From Linnemannia elongata (lineage: Eukaryota > Mortierellomycota > Mortierellomycetes > Mortierellales > Mortierellaceae), in NCBI GenBank assembly GCA_036320915.1, contig JAXBDG010000003.1, positions 2,108,001 through 2,172,000 of the forward strand: 64,000 nucleotides of DNA. Direction: 5' to 3'. This document shows positions 45,899 through 58,097 of the stretch, piece after piece (the first letter of the stretch is position 1; every line of letters begins with the position of its first letter). Made by a program: the position numbers and the translations under genes. Under the pieces are notes generated by a model. That model saw only the letters and a list, made by a program, of their open reading frames with translations, had not been told where the DNA came from and ran no database searches.

Positions 45899-48800
45899 TC
45901 ATAATTTGCGAGTAACTTGTAACCAATGCTCGCCTACTCCTCCTCCACCTACGTTGTCCGACTGAACTGTGTTGCTGCCATATGTCCAGAACAGAAGCTG
46001 TCGTTCCGTGTCCCACTCCCAGGAACCATCACTCACTTCTACACGGCACTTTGTCGGACCGTCCGGAAAGTGAAGCTGGGGGATGTAAATCTCTGATCTC
46101 CCTCCTTCACCCATCTCCTCCTCTTCATGCTGCTGCTGTTGTTCTTGTTCCTGTGAGTTGTCAGTTTTGGTCCACAGTTTGAAATTTCCAAAATGTCGAT
46201 CAAACATGATCCTGGTCGGCTGGCCCACCGTGGCCACAGGGTAGGGTCTACAGAACTGCTCGACCGCTCTTCCGCCTCGATCTAGAGGGTGCACAGTTTC
46301 CTCCGCTGTGCTTGATGTTTTAGTTGTTGTCACAATAGACGCTGAAGGAGAAGGAGAAGGAAGAGGGGCAGGGGCAGAGTAGAGGCTGAGATCCTCGCCG
46401 TTCCATCCGTCTCCAAACTGTTTCGTGTTCTCAATGGTATAGTTCCAGAGTGTGTAATGTGCCAGTGTGCGGTCAAGTCCCTGCAGGATGTTATCGAAAG
46501 CCTTGACGAACTGGTTTGACTGTACCGGTAGTCCTCTTCCTGTCGCTGTTGCTGATGTTGTCACCGTCATTGTGGTCGGTTTGGAGGATGTGAGTCTGAA
46601 TGTTTTCCAGATACTTTGCTTCTTGTGTTTCTCGTTGCTGTTGTTGTTGTTGTCGCTGGCCGAAGTGGTATGGATGTTTCCTGCTTGTTGCGATTTGTTG
46701 AGTCCAACATCAAAGTGTAGTCCTGTCTCGCCAATTAGCACGGGTCTCTTGCCTACCACGTATAAAAGCAAACGAGGCGATAGGTGATTAAAAGACCAGA
46801 GGGACGAGTAAGCAAGGTGATAGATATGTGATGGGCGAAGCAAAGGTGCGAAAAATAAGCCAGTCATTGATCAATTAGTCAAAGATAAATAAGAATGGTG
46901 AACGTTGTTTCAGTCCAGAAATCCGGTATCAAAAAATAGTGCTTCGTCTCAAAAAACAATTAAGAGCGACTTACCGAGACGCCCATAACATTCCTTCTGG
47001 ATCTCGCCAATCTGGCTCCCAAACAAGGACTCGGTCGCCTTCTTTCCAAAGATAATCGATCCATAAAGACTCTTGTGTCGACCACGACTCAGACCTAAAA
47101 GGTCTATGTTGACCCAGCCAAGATACTTTTTGGTCAGCAGCACAAGGTCATCGTAGTGGTGAGGGGTATAGACCATGTTGTCGAGTAGGACCTGGTTAGG
47201 TGCCTCGTCGGGAGTCTTGATGGCTTTGATTTCACTGACGAGGTCTGGTGCTGGAACGTAGACTGGGGGTTCCAGGAATAAGATGGCGGTGGGGTGTACA
47301 GAACGGACGAGTTCGATCACGCGTTTCGCAAAGGGCAACCAATGATCAGGTACCCACTGGATCAACAGTGGTTGCTCGTCGGACGTCAGGGGTCCTCTCG
47401 CAAAGTAGTCCTGTCGTAAGACCTTGCGATCCCTGATCGACCACACCCCATGTTGTGCCCACAGACATTCCCCTGCTCTTGGGAAGCACTCATCACGCTT
47501 GAACCCATACTTGCGATCGATCGCGTTTCGCACAGTAGGGTGCAACCAAGCTTTTATAGGCTTCTGGTCGTGAGGCAACAAGTCGGCATCAGGATGTTCA
47601 GACGGCTGAATAGTCCTTGATCCGGTCTTGACAGGCCCCACAAGCTCCAACTGAAACGTCGCTACATTCTGGACCGTCATCCCCTCACCCAGCATAAGTG
47701 ACTGCAACGGTGTCGGCATATCACCCTGTCGCATATCGTGCTGCTCTGGCAACACATCCAATCTCTCCAACCCAATCCACCCATTCGACGGCTCATTCCA
47801 AGAGTCATACCCAATAACCACATCATCTTCCAACAAGTTCCTTCCCTCCTCATCTCGGCAGTCATGTATCCTATCAACCAACGCCCGAATGGCGCCCAGG
47901 AAATGCTCTTGCAAATAATCCTGGATATTGACACCGTTTTCAAAAGTACAATTAGGTGCCAGGATCCTGCCAGCGTAGAAGAGTGTGAACATGGTTGCAC
48001 ACGCGAGCTTGTAGTAATTGGTTAACCAGACCATCCGCAACAAGGGTTCGTTGTCCTGGAGGGTGTTGTGGACTGCTGCTGCTCCTGTTGCCGCAAAGTG
48101 GTGGGGGTCTAGCCCTGCGACGTAAAATGTCCACAGGGGTGCGCCAGATCCACCCGAGAACCTTGACCACTATGAAGAGGATGGATATCAAAAAAATTGG
48201 TATTAGGTTCCTGTAAAAAATTAGACTGCATGCCCTGGATTTAAATTTGCATATATAAGAATCTGCTGCTTACCACGTCCTGGTGAAAGTCGATCATGAC
48301 CTTGAACCCATACTCCTTGGCCTTCAGCAGAGCCTTAACTGTGTAGTCCAGGAATTCTTGGTCATACACCCCGCTATTCCATATCCAAAAATAAAGAAGA
48401 GCTCTGGTCAGAAGTTGATCGGCCGTGAGTACAAAGGAAATAGTCAATTTCTACTTTCTAACAAACTCTTCCCAAGACGATAAACTTACGGGCCTGCATG
48501 CTCGACAGCTTCCCAGGTAACGACCCATCGGATCATCCGAAAGCCCCAGTGTCTCAACCTAGCCAAGTGCTCGTCCGCTTCGTGCAGCTCAAAAGGTCTA
48601 CCCACGAACGAGATCGACACTTCATTGTCCTTGTCGCTGTCTACTACGCCCGTATCAGTGGTGGTCGTCGCCTCAGACATCTCTCCTTCAGGCCCAGGCT
48701 CTTCCATAGACCGAATGTCACCATGCGCACCCTCATTCCTGCCATGCTCTGCATCACTGGCATGGTGAACTCCATTAGAGTCGGCATTCAGTGCTGTCGG

Positions 48801-49094
48801 AGTAACAGCTTCAGTTACTGCTGCAGCTGCTGGAGGAAGGGAGGAGGTTAAACCTTTTACTTGTTGTCCGTGTGCCATTTTCCGGGGCTGGAGGAAGGGC
48901 ACGCCACGTTTGTGAGAAGGAATAGGAACAGGATATCGTGGGAACTTGCAGGACCCGCTGAGGTTGACACCACGGAGGAGCCATGCTCGGTTCGAGGCAT
49001 CTCGAAGGAATATGTCCTCTGGCTCGACTCGTAGGCGGGTTGAGGGTGGAGGAGGAGTGTGAGAAGAGGATGGAGGAGGTTCAGTTTGTGTCAT
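45899..49094 (-). CDS. GH5 glycosidase, EGCrP/ergosteryl-beta-glucosidase type
   Basis: Four exons on minus: 49094..48490, 48373..48274, 48169..46975, 46752..45899; 917 aa. GH5 landmarks are LRGVNLSG near the N-terminus, [41 protein letters not shown], acid/base Glu361 in [20 protein letters not shown], and nucleophile Glu642 in VLIGETG. These long fungal GH5 enzymes related to endoglycoceramidase include Cryptococcus EGCrP1 (glucosylceramide) and EGCrP2/Sgl1 (ergosteryl glucoside). They lack a signal peptide and act intracellularly. None is seen here from the chosen start; an upstream in-frame ATG at 49238 would add a less conserved hydrophobic stretch. A roughly 110-residue low-complexity insert (48610-48900) and a Ser/Asn-rich insert after the nucleophile are extra to the fold. 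Substrate choice between the two lipids cannot be made by eye. Confidence 0.85.
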
Positions 49095-49349
49095 ATTGTA
49101 GTCGTTACTGTATACAGTAACGAAAAGAGGGGAAAGGCAGGACAAGGTGGACGGTATTTTGTAGAAAAAATGGTGAAATGGTGGTATGTGGAGGAGGAAA
49201 AACGCCCATGGTGCGGTCAGTGCACCCAACCCCTTCATTTTTTTGTTCGTTGGAAAAAATGTTTGTCATTGTGGTTTAGGCACATTTCACCCGATAGCTC
49301 GATAAGCGATCAAAGGGCTTGTTTATTGGAAATAAGCGAAATGCTGAAT

Positions 49350-51800
49350 CTAGCGAAGTTGGGGTGCGCCAAAGGGTCGACGTGTCTCCTCAGGTATCGG
49401 CTCTCTGTACTGAGGCGCGCGACCGGGCACGGGTATCTCAAGTGAACCGGCTGGCTGGTACTGCTGTTGCGGAGCAGGACGATGAGGCAGAGGTGGGGGG
49501 CTTGAACCGACAGCAGTCGTTGTCGTCGTCGTATTGACGGCCGAAACTGCTGTTGTGATTGAGTAGTCGTTCCTGTCTTGAGGCGCCCGCGAGGGAAGTG
49601 GAGGACCTAATGAAGAAGTCGGGGTCGGAGGCAAGGGTGCGTTCAGAGGATCGGCAACCTGCTGTTGACCATACACCTGAGGGTGTCTTGGTGGAACGTA
49701 TTGTTTAGGGCCTCCTGGTGACAAGGGCTGCTGATGCTGCTGTTGCTGGTGGGTAGGCTGTCCCTGTGTAAATTGGTATTGTGGATTTCTAGGGGACATT
49801 GGCTGTTGCTGTGGGTTGCCTGGCGACATTGGCTGCTGTTGTGGGTTGCCTGTAGACATGGGGTGTTGCTGTGGCTGTCCTGGCGCAAAATTCTGGTATT
49901 GAGGATTCCCTTGGGGTGGCGGAGGATATGACTGGTATCCTACTGCTCCCTGCTGACCTGGAGACGTTGGTGTTTGCTGGGTATATTGGGCATAAGGATT
50001 GTGCTGCTGCTGCTGCTGCTGCTGCTGTAGAGGGGATACTTGAAGGGGCGGTTGTTGATATTGGTAGAACTGAGAGTACTGTTGCTGGTATGCAGGCACG
50101 GGAGAAAAGGTGACTGGCTGTTGGTGCGCGGTCGTAGTCGAGAAGACACCTGGTTGCTGAACAGAGTACGCTGGAGGATTGTCGGTGGGCATTTGCGGAA
50201 GAGTAGTCGTTAAGGGGTTGTTGGCTGCCAACAAGCGCTCCATGAGCTCCTGCTGCTGCTTCGCCGCATTGTTGTAACTCTCCGCAAAGATCGCAGCGTA
50301 TCGATTGTCCCCGAAAGCGTTAGCAGCCAAGAGAGGTGCTAATTGCTCCTGAGTGGCCCTAGAATGATCGATACTTTGCTGGTACACTCGCTGCTCCGCC
50401 GCCTGTGAATTCTCGAGAATCTGCTGCAAGTATACCTCCTGTAGCTGTTGCTGCTGTTGCTGTTGTGACTGAAGCATTAATAGCAGTTCGCGCTCTCGTG
50501 CAGAGGCATTGGGATTGGGGTTGAATAAAACGTTGTAGTAGTTGAGTTCGGCGTTTGGCGACGGCAATTCCTTCACCTGGCAGATCTGCTTGACTTCTGC
50601 TGGTAGGGATGGAGGCAACTCATTGATTGCATTCTTCTTCAGGGCCATAACAAAGTACATGGCCATGACGAATTCATCCTCGTCGAATCCTGCTCTTTTG
50701 GCTCTGTCAACAAGCGCCCTATTGCAAGCAAGTTGGAAGACACCTTAGTTATTTCCTCGGCCAATCAATTCCTTGCGCACATACACACGCGCTCGTTATC
50801 ACCTTTCCGAGCCCGCTGCAGTTGTGATTATGATGACTTACAGGATCTTGGCCAAGGTCGCAGTTGGAATACCCGACTTTAGGAGTATCTGCAAGGCAAC
50901 ATCGTACTTCAGGATTTCGTTCTCCTTGTCAAGGTTTTTGAAGAGATCCCGATATGTCTTCATTTCGCTGAATGGCAAAGGTGGCCATGCGGCAGCAGGA
51001 GGAACCCCAGTGAATTGGTTGTATGAAGTAGGAGGATAAACAGCGGCAGTATTCACGAGGCCAGCGGCGTTCAAGGAGGGTCGACTTTCTAAAATACGCA
51101 TTTCGATAATGGGTGTCATTAACAGTGCAGAATTCCCATTTTGAGCGAGTACATGCCGAACAGAAGCGAGGACGCGGTCATTTACCCACGGTTAATAAGG
51201 CAACAGTTGGAGTAAGCCCTTTCTGAGCATGGCCGATAAGCCTCAGTGCAGCGTCGAATGCGTTCCTGTCAAAATAATCCTGGCCTCGTTCGTCAAGAGC
51301 CGTAAGCTCCCACACCTAGTAATGTTTTATGCGAGTTATTCAGGTGAGCATATGGTATATGTAAAACGAGAAAAAGCACACAAGGCAATTTGTCAATTGA
51401 CAACGTGCCTTGCAAAGAATAGGCATGCAGATCAACTCACAGATGCCAGAGTTACTGGTGATATTCCACTGAGGTTGAGGAACTCGACAGCCTGGACTGC
51501 ACCAATACGTGCTGCCCCTTGAGGGTTAGCCTGATTCCAGAGACTGTCGTAGAGTTGCCTCTCCGTTGGGCTGAGTCGTAGCTCTATTTTTTTTTTTTGT
51601 CGTTCAAGAACATTAGAGCAGACATAAAGGGGTGGAATGAAAAAAGGTTATTACTGTTGCTCAACGACTCGACCTTGCCGCAGCGCGGGTGGTAATGATC
51701 TGCATTCGCCTCGACGGCATTGAATGAAAAAGTGAGAGAAAGAGAGAGAGGCATTACCACCGTAGACATTCTTTGGTGACTTGGAAAAGAAAAACGACAT
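49350..51800 (-). CDS. EH-domain protein with Gln/Pro-rich tail (endocytic adaptor type)
   Basis: Five exons on minus: 51800..51758, 51583..51441, 51315..51186, 51088..50842, 50718..49350; 643 aa. Two EF-hand-like EH domains: about 16-105 (LSPTERQLYDSLWNQANPQG to FDRNAFDAALRLIGHAQKG) and about 130-235 (YRDLFKNLDKENEILKYD to FDEDEFVMAMYFVMALKK). A helical Gln-rich segment (about 260-330) and a Q/P/Y-rich tail with repeated NPQ/QQPMSPG units follow. EH domains bind NPF peptides in Eps15, Ede1 and Pan1-type adaptors. This protein is shorter and lacks a UBA or WH2 region, so I do not assign an orthologue. The first donor may be at 51757 (GTAATG) or 51760 (GTGGTA); both keep frame and differ by one Gly. 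Confidence 0.8.
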
Positions 51801-54800
51801 GAGCCTCAGATGAACAAGGAGGAGGTATGTATTTATGTATGTGTGCTTGAGAGGGTATAGGGTGAAGGGGAACTGATGGTGAAAGAATAAAGTGACGGCG
51901 TGGGCAATAAAAGGAGTCAACTCATTTGACGCTTTTGGTCACTTGGTAAAAACGTAAAACCGTAAAAACGAAGGGTCAAGTGGCTGAGGGAGGACCCATG
52001 TAACCCATATTTTGCTCCAATCCATCCTCCCTCTTTGCCAAATCGACCGCATCAGCCTTCCCTTTACTCTTTTCTATCACTATTTGCATCTCAGAAGACA
52101 AAGCTGATCACTTCCCAGTTGGTTTCCTCTTCGCTATTGTTTTGATGCAATCGCCTCCCACAGAACAGAGTTGTCAGAGGAGTGAATGAGTGGTGTCTCG
52201 GCCATGAAGGGGTCTTTCACAGCAACCTTGTTTTGTTATCAATCAGTGATACAGATAAAGTTAACAGCGATGGTGCCTGTGATCAAAATCAAAAACAAAG
52301 AGAAATGGTGATGGTGCCTGGATGAGGATCGACCTCCCGTGAACCTTCAATATTCTTAAGGGTGAAAAAGAGAGGGGTACAATTACCTACGAGGTGTCCT
52401 GACTAACATGATCTGCCTTCTTGTATCTAACACCGTTCTCCCTCCTTTATTCCCCTTAGTCGTCGCAGGCTGTGTTGCCTCCAAGTTGGCTCGTGTACTT
52501 CAAAATTATAGTTGGGTAGCATTTCGCGCACGAATTTGGGCTGATTCCTTCATTCTTCAATCGCTTCAAGAATCGGCTATTTCGGAGGCCACGCCCCACC
52601 AGACGCTGATTGTTTAAAGGCTTGGCCACCGGATTTTATCCCACCCTCTTCTTAACGACCAAATCACAAAGGGAGATCAAAGTTTATTCTTCAAACGAAC
52701 ATGTTGCCATGTTCACCATCTATCAACGTGCATAGTGGTACACACAAACAAACCATACTACAATAGCGTCAACTGAAGAAGCAGAGTGAGAGGCGCTTGC
52801 CATCCTCACTTCTCCGTTGTGTCCCTCAGTGCTAGAAAAGAGACATAGTCACCTTTGCAAATAAACACAAGATTTGCGTTGGTAATGCCATATCAGAAGC
52901 AAGCTTAATTGAGCTCCCCTTTACCCTTACAATTGTTAGGGAGAATGAGGACGATGGAGAGTTGACCCACCAGAAATGAGCAGGGAGGAAGACGCGATCT
53001 TGTAACAGATGTCGGCTCTGGAGGCCTGGGAGAGCAAGTCGCGTGAAGTGTCGGTTGCCTCCTATCAAGACCCGAGCTAGGAGTAGGTCCTCGTTCATCT
53101 CTATAGCAAACTCTTTTTTTTCAAGGAATAAATGAAGCCGCATTGGTGGGGGTTGATCCTGTTAAGGTTTTCAGTAGCAGCAGCCTGTTTTTCTTTGTCT
53201 TCCTCTATCGACTCTTCTAAAGACGGAGAGCTCTTCCCTGGGGTCGATGACTTGTGAGAAGAGAAAAACATGGCTCATGGATGATGATGGATGCATGGAG
53301 GAGAGCCTGAAACCGGGTGCTGAGTAGAAAAGTAAAAAAATTTCGGGCCTGAGGAGTCAAGGGGTGAATGTCAATTTTTTTTTCTTTTGTTCACGCCGTT
53401 GGCAAGCGACTGAAAGAGGAGCTGAGTGGAGACGATTGTGGACTGGGTTTGAATACCGGTAGGAAGGTGGAAGGAAATGCGAATGAGCAAGGAAGCGGAA
53501 GTAGAGATTATGGAGAGAAAGAGAACACTGAAAAGTGTAAGGACCCAAAGGGTAGAAGACAAGGAAGATGGAAGGATGGGAGAAGCATGAACGACAGGGA
53601 GTACGGGTTTTCTTTGATGGCAAAGGTGTTCAGCATAGCAAATAGCAACATCGCAAATTGTACACTTGAGCGATTGGACGTATGGCATAAGAGAAAGAGA
53701 GAGGGATGGATAGACAGAGGGGCATCGATCAGTGGCCAATGGGGTGGTGTCACTTTCGTGTTCAGAAACGTCTGAGACAAGCATCAGCACAGGTCGGAGG
53801 AAAAAAAATATCATCCCCTATGGCCCGCTCCTATGGTTTATGTTGCCCGAAGACAGAATCGCCTTGCATTTTCTGCGATTTGTTATTTGATTTCTGTACG
53901 ACCCAGCAGCAAAAGAGCGCTTCGATCGCTTTGTTGACAAGTCCCTTTCTCAACATTCCTCTGAGATTGATGAAGGTACTAAGAGGTCTGTTGTATATGG
54001 ATAAAAGAAGTAAAGCGGATGATGGGGTTGAGGGGAAGTAGGAAAAGAAAGCGTCTTTCTCCTCTCCCCTCTCGTTCATGTAACGAACAAGAAGGAAATT
54101 CGATTTATCGTCGTTGTCGGACACGAACGTGCTTTTCTCTCTTCTCCGTGAGCACTCTTCCTCTCGACGGTCCTGTCACTTGGTCAGTGGTAACAAATGG
54201 GAAGAAATGAAAAAAATGAGAGAGGGCTCTCATCTTTTTCAATGATTTTTATATACCTCACTCATGGCCTTCTTTGGCGCTATTTATGATTTTGTATTGA
54301 CTCGCTGCAATTGTGGGCTTGGGGGTGGTGAATGAATGCAGCAAGAGTATGAGAGGGAGGAAGGAGTATGGACACTCCAAGTATGGCGGGCGTCATGGAA
54401 TTAACTAACAAAACAGCAAACACCAACTCGAACAAAGGATAGCTCTCATCCGCAACAAGCCAACGGCCTAACAATCGATGGCCAGTAACTCTTTTCATTA
54501 ACAAAAAGGGAGATGGATGGGTTGTGTAGGCAAGGAAGCGTTAGATGGAAGGTGTATGAGCTCCCCGCTCATCCATCCTCGTTCTCGGCTCCCTTTTCTT
54601 TATGACTTCAAAGTCAGTAAGCATCTAATTCCGCCTCGTGTCTCTTTCACAATTACCCTCTCCCTCACTCACCCTTGCTTGTTTGTTGCTTTGCGTTATG
54701 TGGTTTATTTTTTCTTGCTTTTTTTTCACCCCTTCTTCTCTTTCCTTCTCTCTTCACCCTTTGCACGCCCCTTTCCCTCCGCTTTGCTCGGAACTTCGCC

Positions 54801-55180
54801 CTCCTTCCTTCCCTTTCCTTCCTTTCCCCTCGTCTATCCCATCCTTGCACGACCATCCGAACACAAACACCCTTTTTCGCTCTCGTCCTCGCCCACTTTT
54901 TGTCATTTTCGCTGTCTTTTTTTTTAAAAAAAAGTCAACTCCTCTCTTTTCTCAGCCCCCTCTGTCCAACTCTTCTTTCTCTTCCTCTTCTACTCTTCCT
55001 TCACCATACTCTCTCCTTCCCTTGCTTGATGCCCTAATACACCACTGCGATAACGAACTCCCCTTTCGCTCACAACAACCACGCACTCCAAAACGCACAC
55101 CGCCACACAATACAAGAAGAGGATCAACAAAAATATACCCAAAACACCACGCAGGCACCCCAAAAACAACACTCTCTTCT
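51801..55180. other. 3.4-kb gene-poor interval between divergent genes
   Basis: No complete gene supported. One coding-like, apparently frameshifted stretch is listed separately (52971..53271). From about 54640 the plus strand is a very long pyrimidine-rich tract leading to Kelch paralogue 2. The phrase GATGGTGCCTG occurs twice (about 52268 and 52310). No tRNA could be folded here. Confidence 0.45.
52971..53271 (-). pseudogene. Possible small gene with a frameshift in an A8 run
   Basis: From ATG at 53271 a frame reads MFFSSHKSSTPGKSSPSLEE onward and stops at 53101 (56 aa). Just before that stop is A8 (plus T8, 53114..53121). In the neighbouring frame, directly after the run, a protein-like segment continues (FAIEMNEDLLLARVLIGGN to FLPAHFW) to a GTGGGT donor-like site at 52970. 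The two halves look like one protein separated by a one-base slip. It may be a pseudogene, a sequence error, or chance. No family recognised. Confidence 0.33.
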
Positions 55181-57969
55181 ATGCCGCCGCCTACAACACC
55201 AACTACTCGCTCACGTCCTCTCATGATCACAACAGCAACAGCAGCAGCAGCAGCCGCTGCAGTCGCCGCCTGCTTGCTGTCATCCACCGCACTCGCTCAG
55301 TCCATTGCACCAATACCGGTTGCTTATGGGGGGTATACCTCCGAAGGCGAAAGGACACTATACATCCGCGGGGGGACCACGACTGGGAAATTGGAAGGCA
55401 AGACAAACCAGTTCTTTGCCCTCAACCTTCAAACCAGTTGGTCCACCTCTAGCCCAGCATGGAAATCCGTCATTAACTCGACCACAGGGGTCAACATGGC
55501 CTCGACAGCGTTCAACAGTCTGACCATGGTGGGATCAGACAGGATGATTGAATGGGCTGCAGAACCGGGACTTATTATGTATGACCTCAGTAAAAACAGT
55601 GTCACTCCGATGAACTACACAGATGCATTGACTCGGTATGGTCTTAGCATTGCGTTCGACCCGACGACGTTAGGGACAGGAACGGAGTATGCATATGTGC
55701 CCTGTGGGTTCAGGGCAGGAGCAGATATGGCCCAGGTGTCGAACAATCTCATCAACCCTGTACTCATGCCAACGACAGGGGTGATGCAAAAGATTGGATA
55801 TTATTCATTTGTGTGGAGTTCAGTCCGGTCGAGCTTCTTGCTGTTTGGAGGGTATAATACTGATGTCAACCCGCCGGTCTGTAATAACCAGTTGTGGGAG
55901 TACAAAGGTGGAGTCTGGAGCCCCCTGGCAGATGTACGTTCATTTAGTTAATTACAATTGCAATTGGAACAGAGAGGAGGCGCGAATGATTCATTTCATT
56001 CTGTCTACGTATCTGCCATGTGCATTTAAACCGTCCATCTGCGTTTGTTTTGTTTATTTGGCTGTTTGTTATGACGACACAGCTAATGCAATGCTGTGTG
56101 CATGTACCCTTCTTTTTTTTTTCTTTTTTCTTTTTTTCCCCTCCATCCCTCCCATTGTTATGCTTCGACATGTAAGGGAACGAGAAATGCTCCTTACACA
56201 GACGTCGTCGAGCACTGCATGGTGCCAGGTACAGCACATCCGTCCATTATCTCCTCATGGCATCTCCACAGATATAAAGGAATTCAACAAGTATTAACTA
56301 CGATCCTACTCTGTCTCACGACCTATTGAACATACCTCTCATGCATAGCCATGAATGGAGCAAAGATGATCATGTTTGGAGGTCAGCGTGCAACCGACTA
56401 CAAGGCCATCTCGGAAATCCACATCCTTGACACGACTACTATGGCGTGGAAGACTGGAACTCCTGCCCCTGCTCAGGAGGCCCGTCGGTCTATGGCCTGT
56501 ACTGTCTCTGGCGACTATTTCATCGCCTGGGGAGGTAAATATCATCATCCTTTTACACAACACACACCTTACTTGCTTTGGATAGGTTCCTTGGGTATTC
56601 ATTGATGTCTAATGGATGCTTCTTTCTTGTTATACATCGAATAGGAACGAATGGAACGGTGATGGGACCAAAGCCGTTGGTGTACAACATGAAGACGGAC
56701 CAGTGGGTGGACCAGTTCTTGGCGCCGGGGGACAATGGCGCCGCCACGTCAAAGGGAACCAACATTGGCGCTATTGCAGGAGGTGCTGGAGGTGCTGTTG
56801 TCTTCATTATTATTGTCCTCGGATTTGTCTTTTATAGACGTCGTCAGCAACGGAACGCCAAAAGGTCCGACGACACCGAGCCCAAGGACAAGAACACGGA
56901 GAGGGAAGGATCCAAGGATGGCAAGAAACCTGGTGATGACTTGAAGAAGGACCCACAGGGCAACAACATCTCGATTTCAGCCCTTGCCGCAGGAACTGGC
57001 AACAACGATGGTAGCGGGGATGGTGATGAGATGATGGTCGAAAAGGACGGGCGTGTGGTTTTTAGGAACCCACAATCGGTTATTCATACTGCCTCAGGAG
57101 GACATCGGAGCCCACAGTACCAATCTGGAGTATACCTGCCAACGGTGATGTACCAGAACAACCCTCAGTATTTTGAGCCAGGCACCCAGTTCTCGGATAT
57201 GCAGTACTACCCAACAGCAGCTGCCAACCCTCAGCTCTACGCTCCATCACCATTCCCAATGAGTGTAAGCGGAGGTGTCCAGAATCAGGATTTCTCCTAC
57301 CCTCCCGTTCCCCCTTTGGCGGCGATGAGGCCTGACTCCCAGGCGAGGGTGATGAACGGTATCACGGGCAACAGTGGTATTGTTGGCAACAACCTAGGAG
57401 GTAGCGCACCTGCTCCGATGACAGAGGAGATCTTACAACTCCAACTTGCGTTGGTCAAGGCCCAGCAGGACCAACAGTTCCAACTGCAACAACAGAACCT
57501 AGCTCGTTTTCGTGCAGAGCAGGAAGCACAGCTTCAGATGCTTCAACAACAGCTCCGAAACAATTCGTCACCATCCACGACAAATGCCCTCTCTGCACCT
57601 GTCACTACAGTGTCACCATTGATGCCCGGTGTGAGTGCCTTGCCGACATCGTCTGTGTCGGCGCCCGTGCCTACAGTTGGTTCTGAGCCCCCTTCGTCGT
57701 CGCCATTGTCGGCTGCAACGACAGCAGTGGTTGATTTTGTCACAAAGGCAGATGCTCCCATGATGGACTATGTCCCAGCGCCAGTGTTTGCTTCTGTGCC
57801 GCCAAGTAGTAGCGCTACATCAGCCGCTACGACGCTCGTCACCTCCGTTCCAGTCTCGACAGTGGCTTCTGAACCAGTTTTAACAGTGCCTTCTAGTAAT
57901 GACACTCTTGTCAAACCTCCTTCTGCCGCCTCAGCCCCTGTCGCCACACCCCTTTCACCTTCCATCTAA
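55181..57969 (+). CDS. Kelch-repeat type I membrane protein (paralogue 2)
   Basis: Four exons: 55181..55933, 56177..56228, 56349..56534, 56645..57969; 771 aa. A signal peptide (about 15-40, Ala-rich) is followed by a Kelch propeller (about 45-355) with FLLFGGYNT, KMIMFGGQRAT, ISEIHILDTTTMAWKTG and SGDYFIAWGG. One transmembrane helix lies at about 372-395 (IGAIAGGAGGAVVFIIIVLG), then YRRR and a basic stop-transfer. The cytoplasmic tail has a Gln-rich coiled coil (about 630-680) and a Ser/Thr/Pro/Val-rich end. The intron positions and phases match the gene at 43161, so the two are paralogues. Their ectodomains align blade by blade, while the tails differ completely. The start at 55181 was chosen because the signal peptide follows closely; upstream in-frame ATGs lie in the CT-rich leader. 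Confidence 0.85.
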
Positions 57970-58071
57970 TGAACATAATAAAAATCGTCCCCCCTCTCGC
58001 TTCGCATAACCACATATACTATTTTTTTTACGCGTACTCATAGAAATGCATAAACTTAAGAAGGTAACGAT

Positions 58072-58097
58072 AGAGAGAGAGAGAGAGAGAGAGAGAG
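58072..58097 (+). repeat. (AG)13 microsatellite
   Basis: Perfect dinucleotide run about 100 bases after the Kelch 2 stop codon. Confidence 0.95.

Noticed and set aside
51950..52030. Phrase GGTCAAGTGGCTGAGGGAGG resembling the 5' half of a tRNA-Ser or tRNA-Leu
   Set aside because: No anticodon stem, T arm or matching 3' end follows.
52310..52350. B-box-like GGTCGATCC on the minus strand next to a duplicated GATGGTGCCTG
   Set aside because: B box lacks the invariant second T, no A box at the right distance, and no target-site duplication found; not called as a second SINE.
53368..53775. 135-codon plus-strand open frame
   Set aside because: Biased composition, no homology sense, no promoter or splice support.
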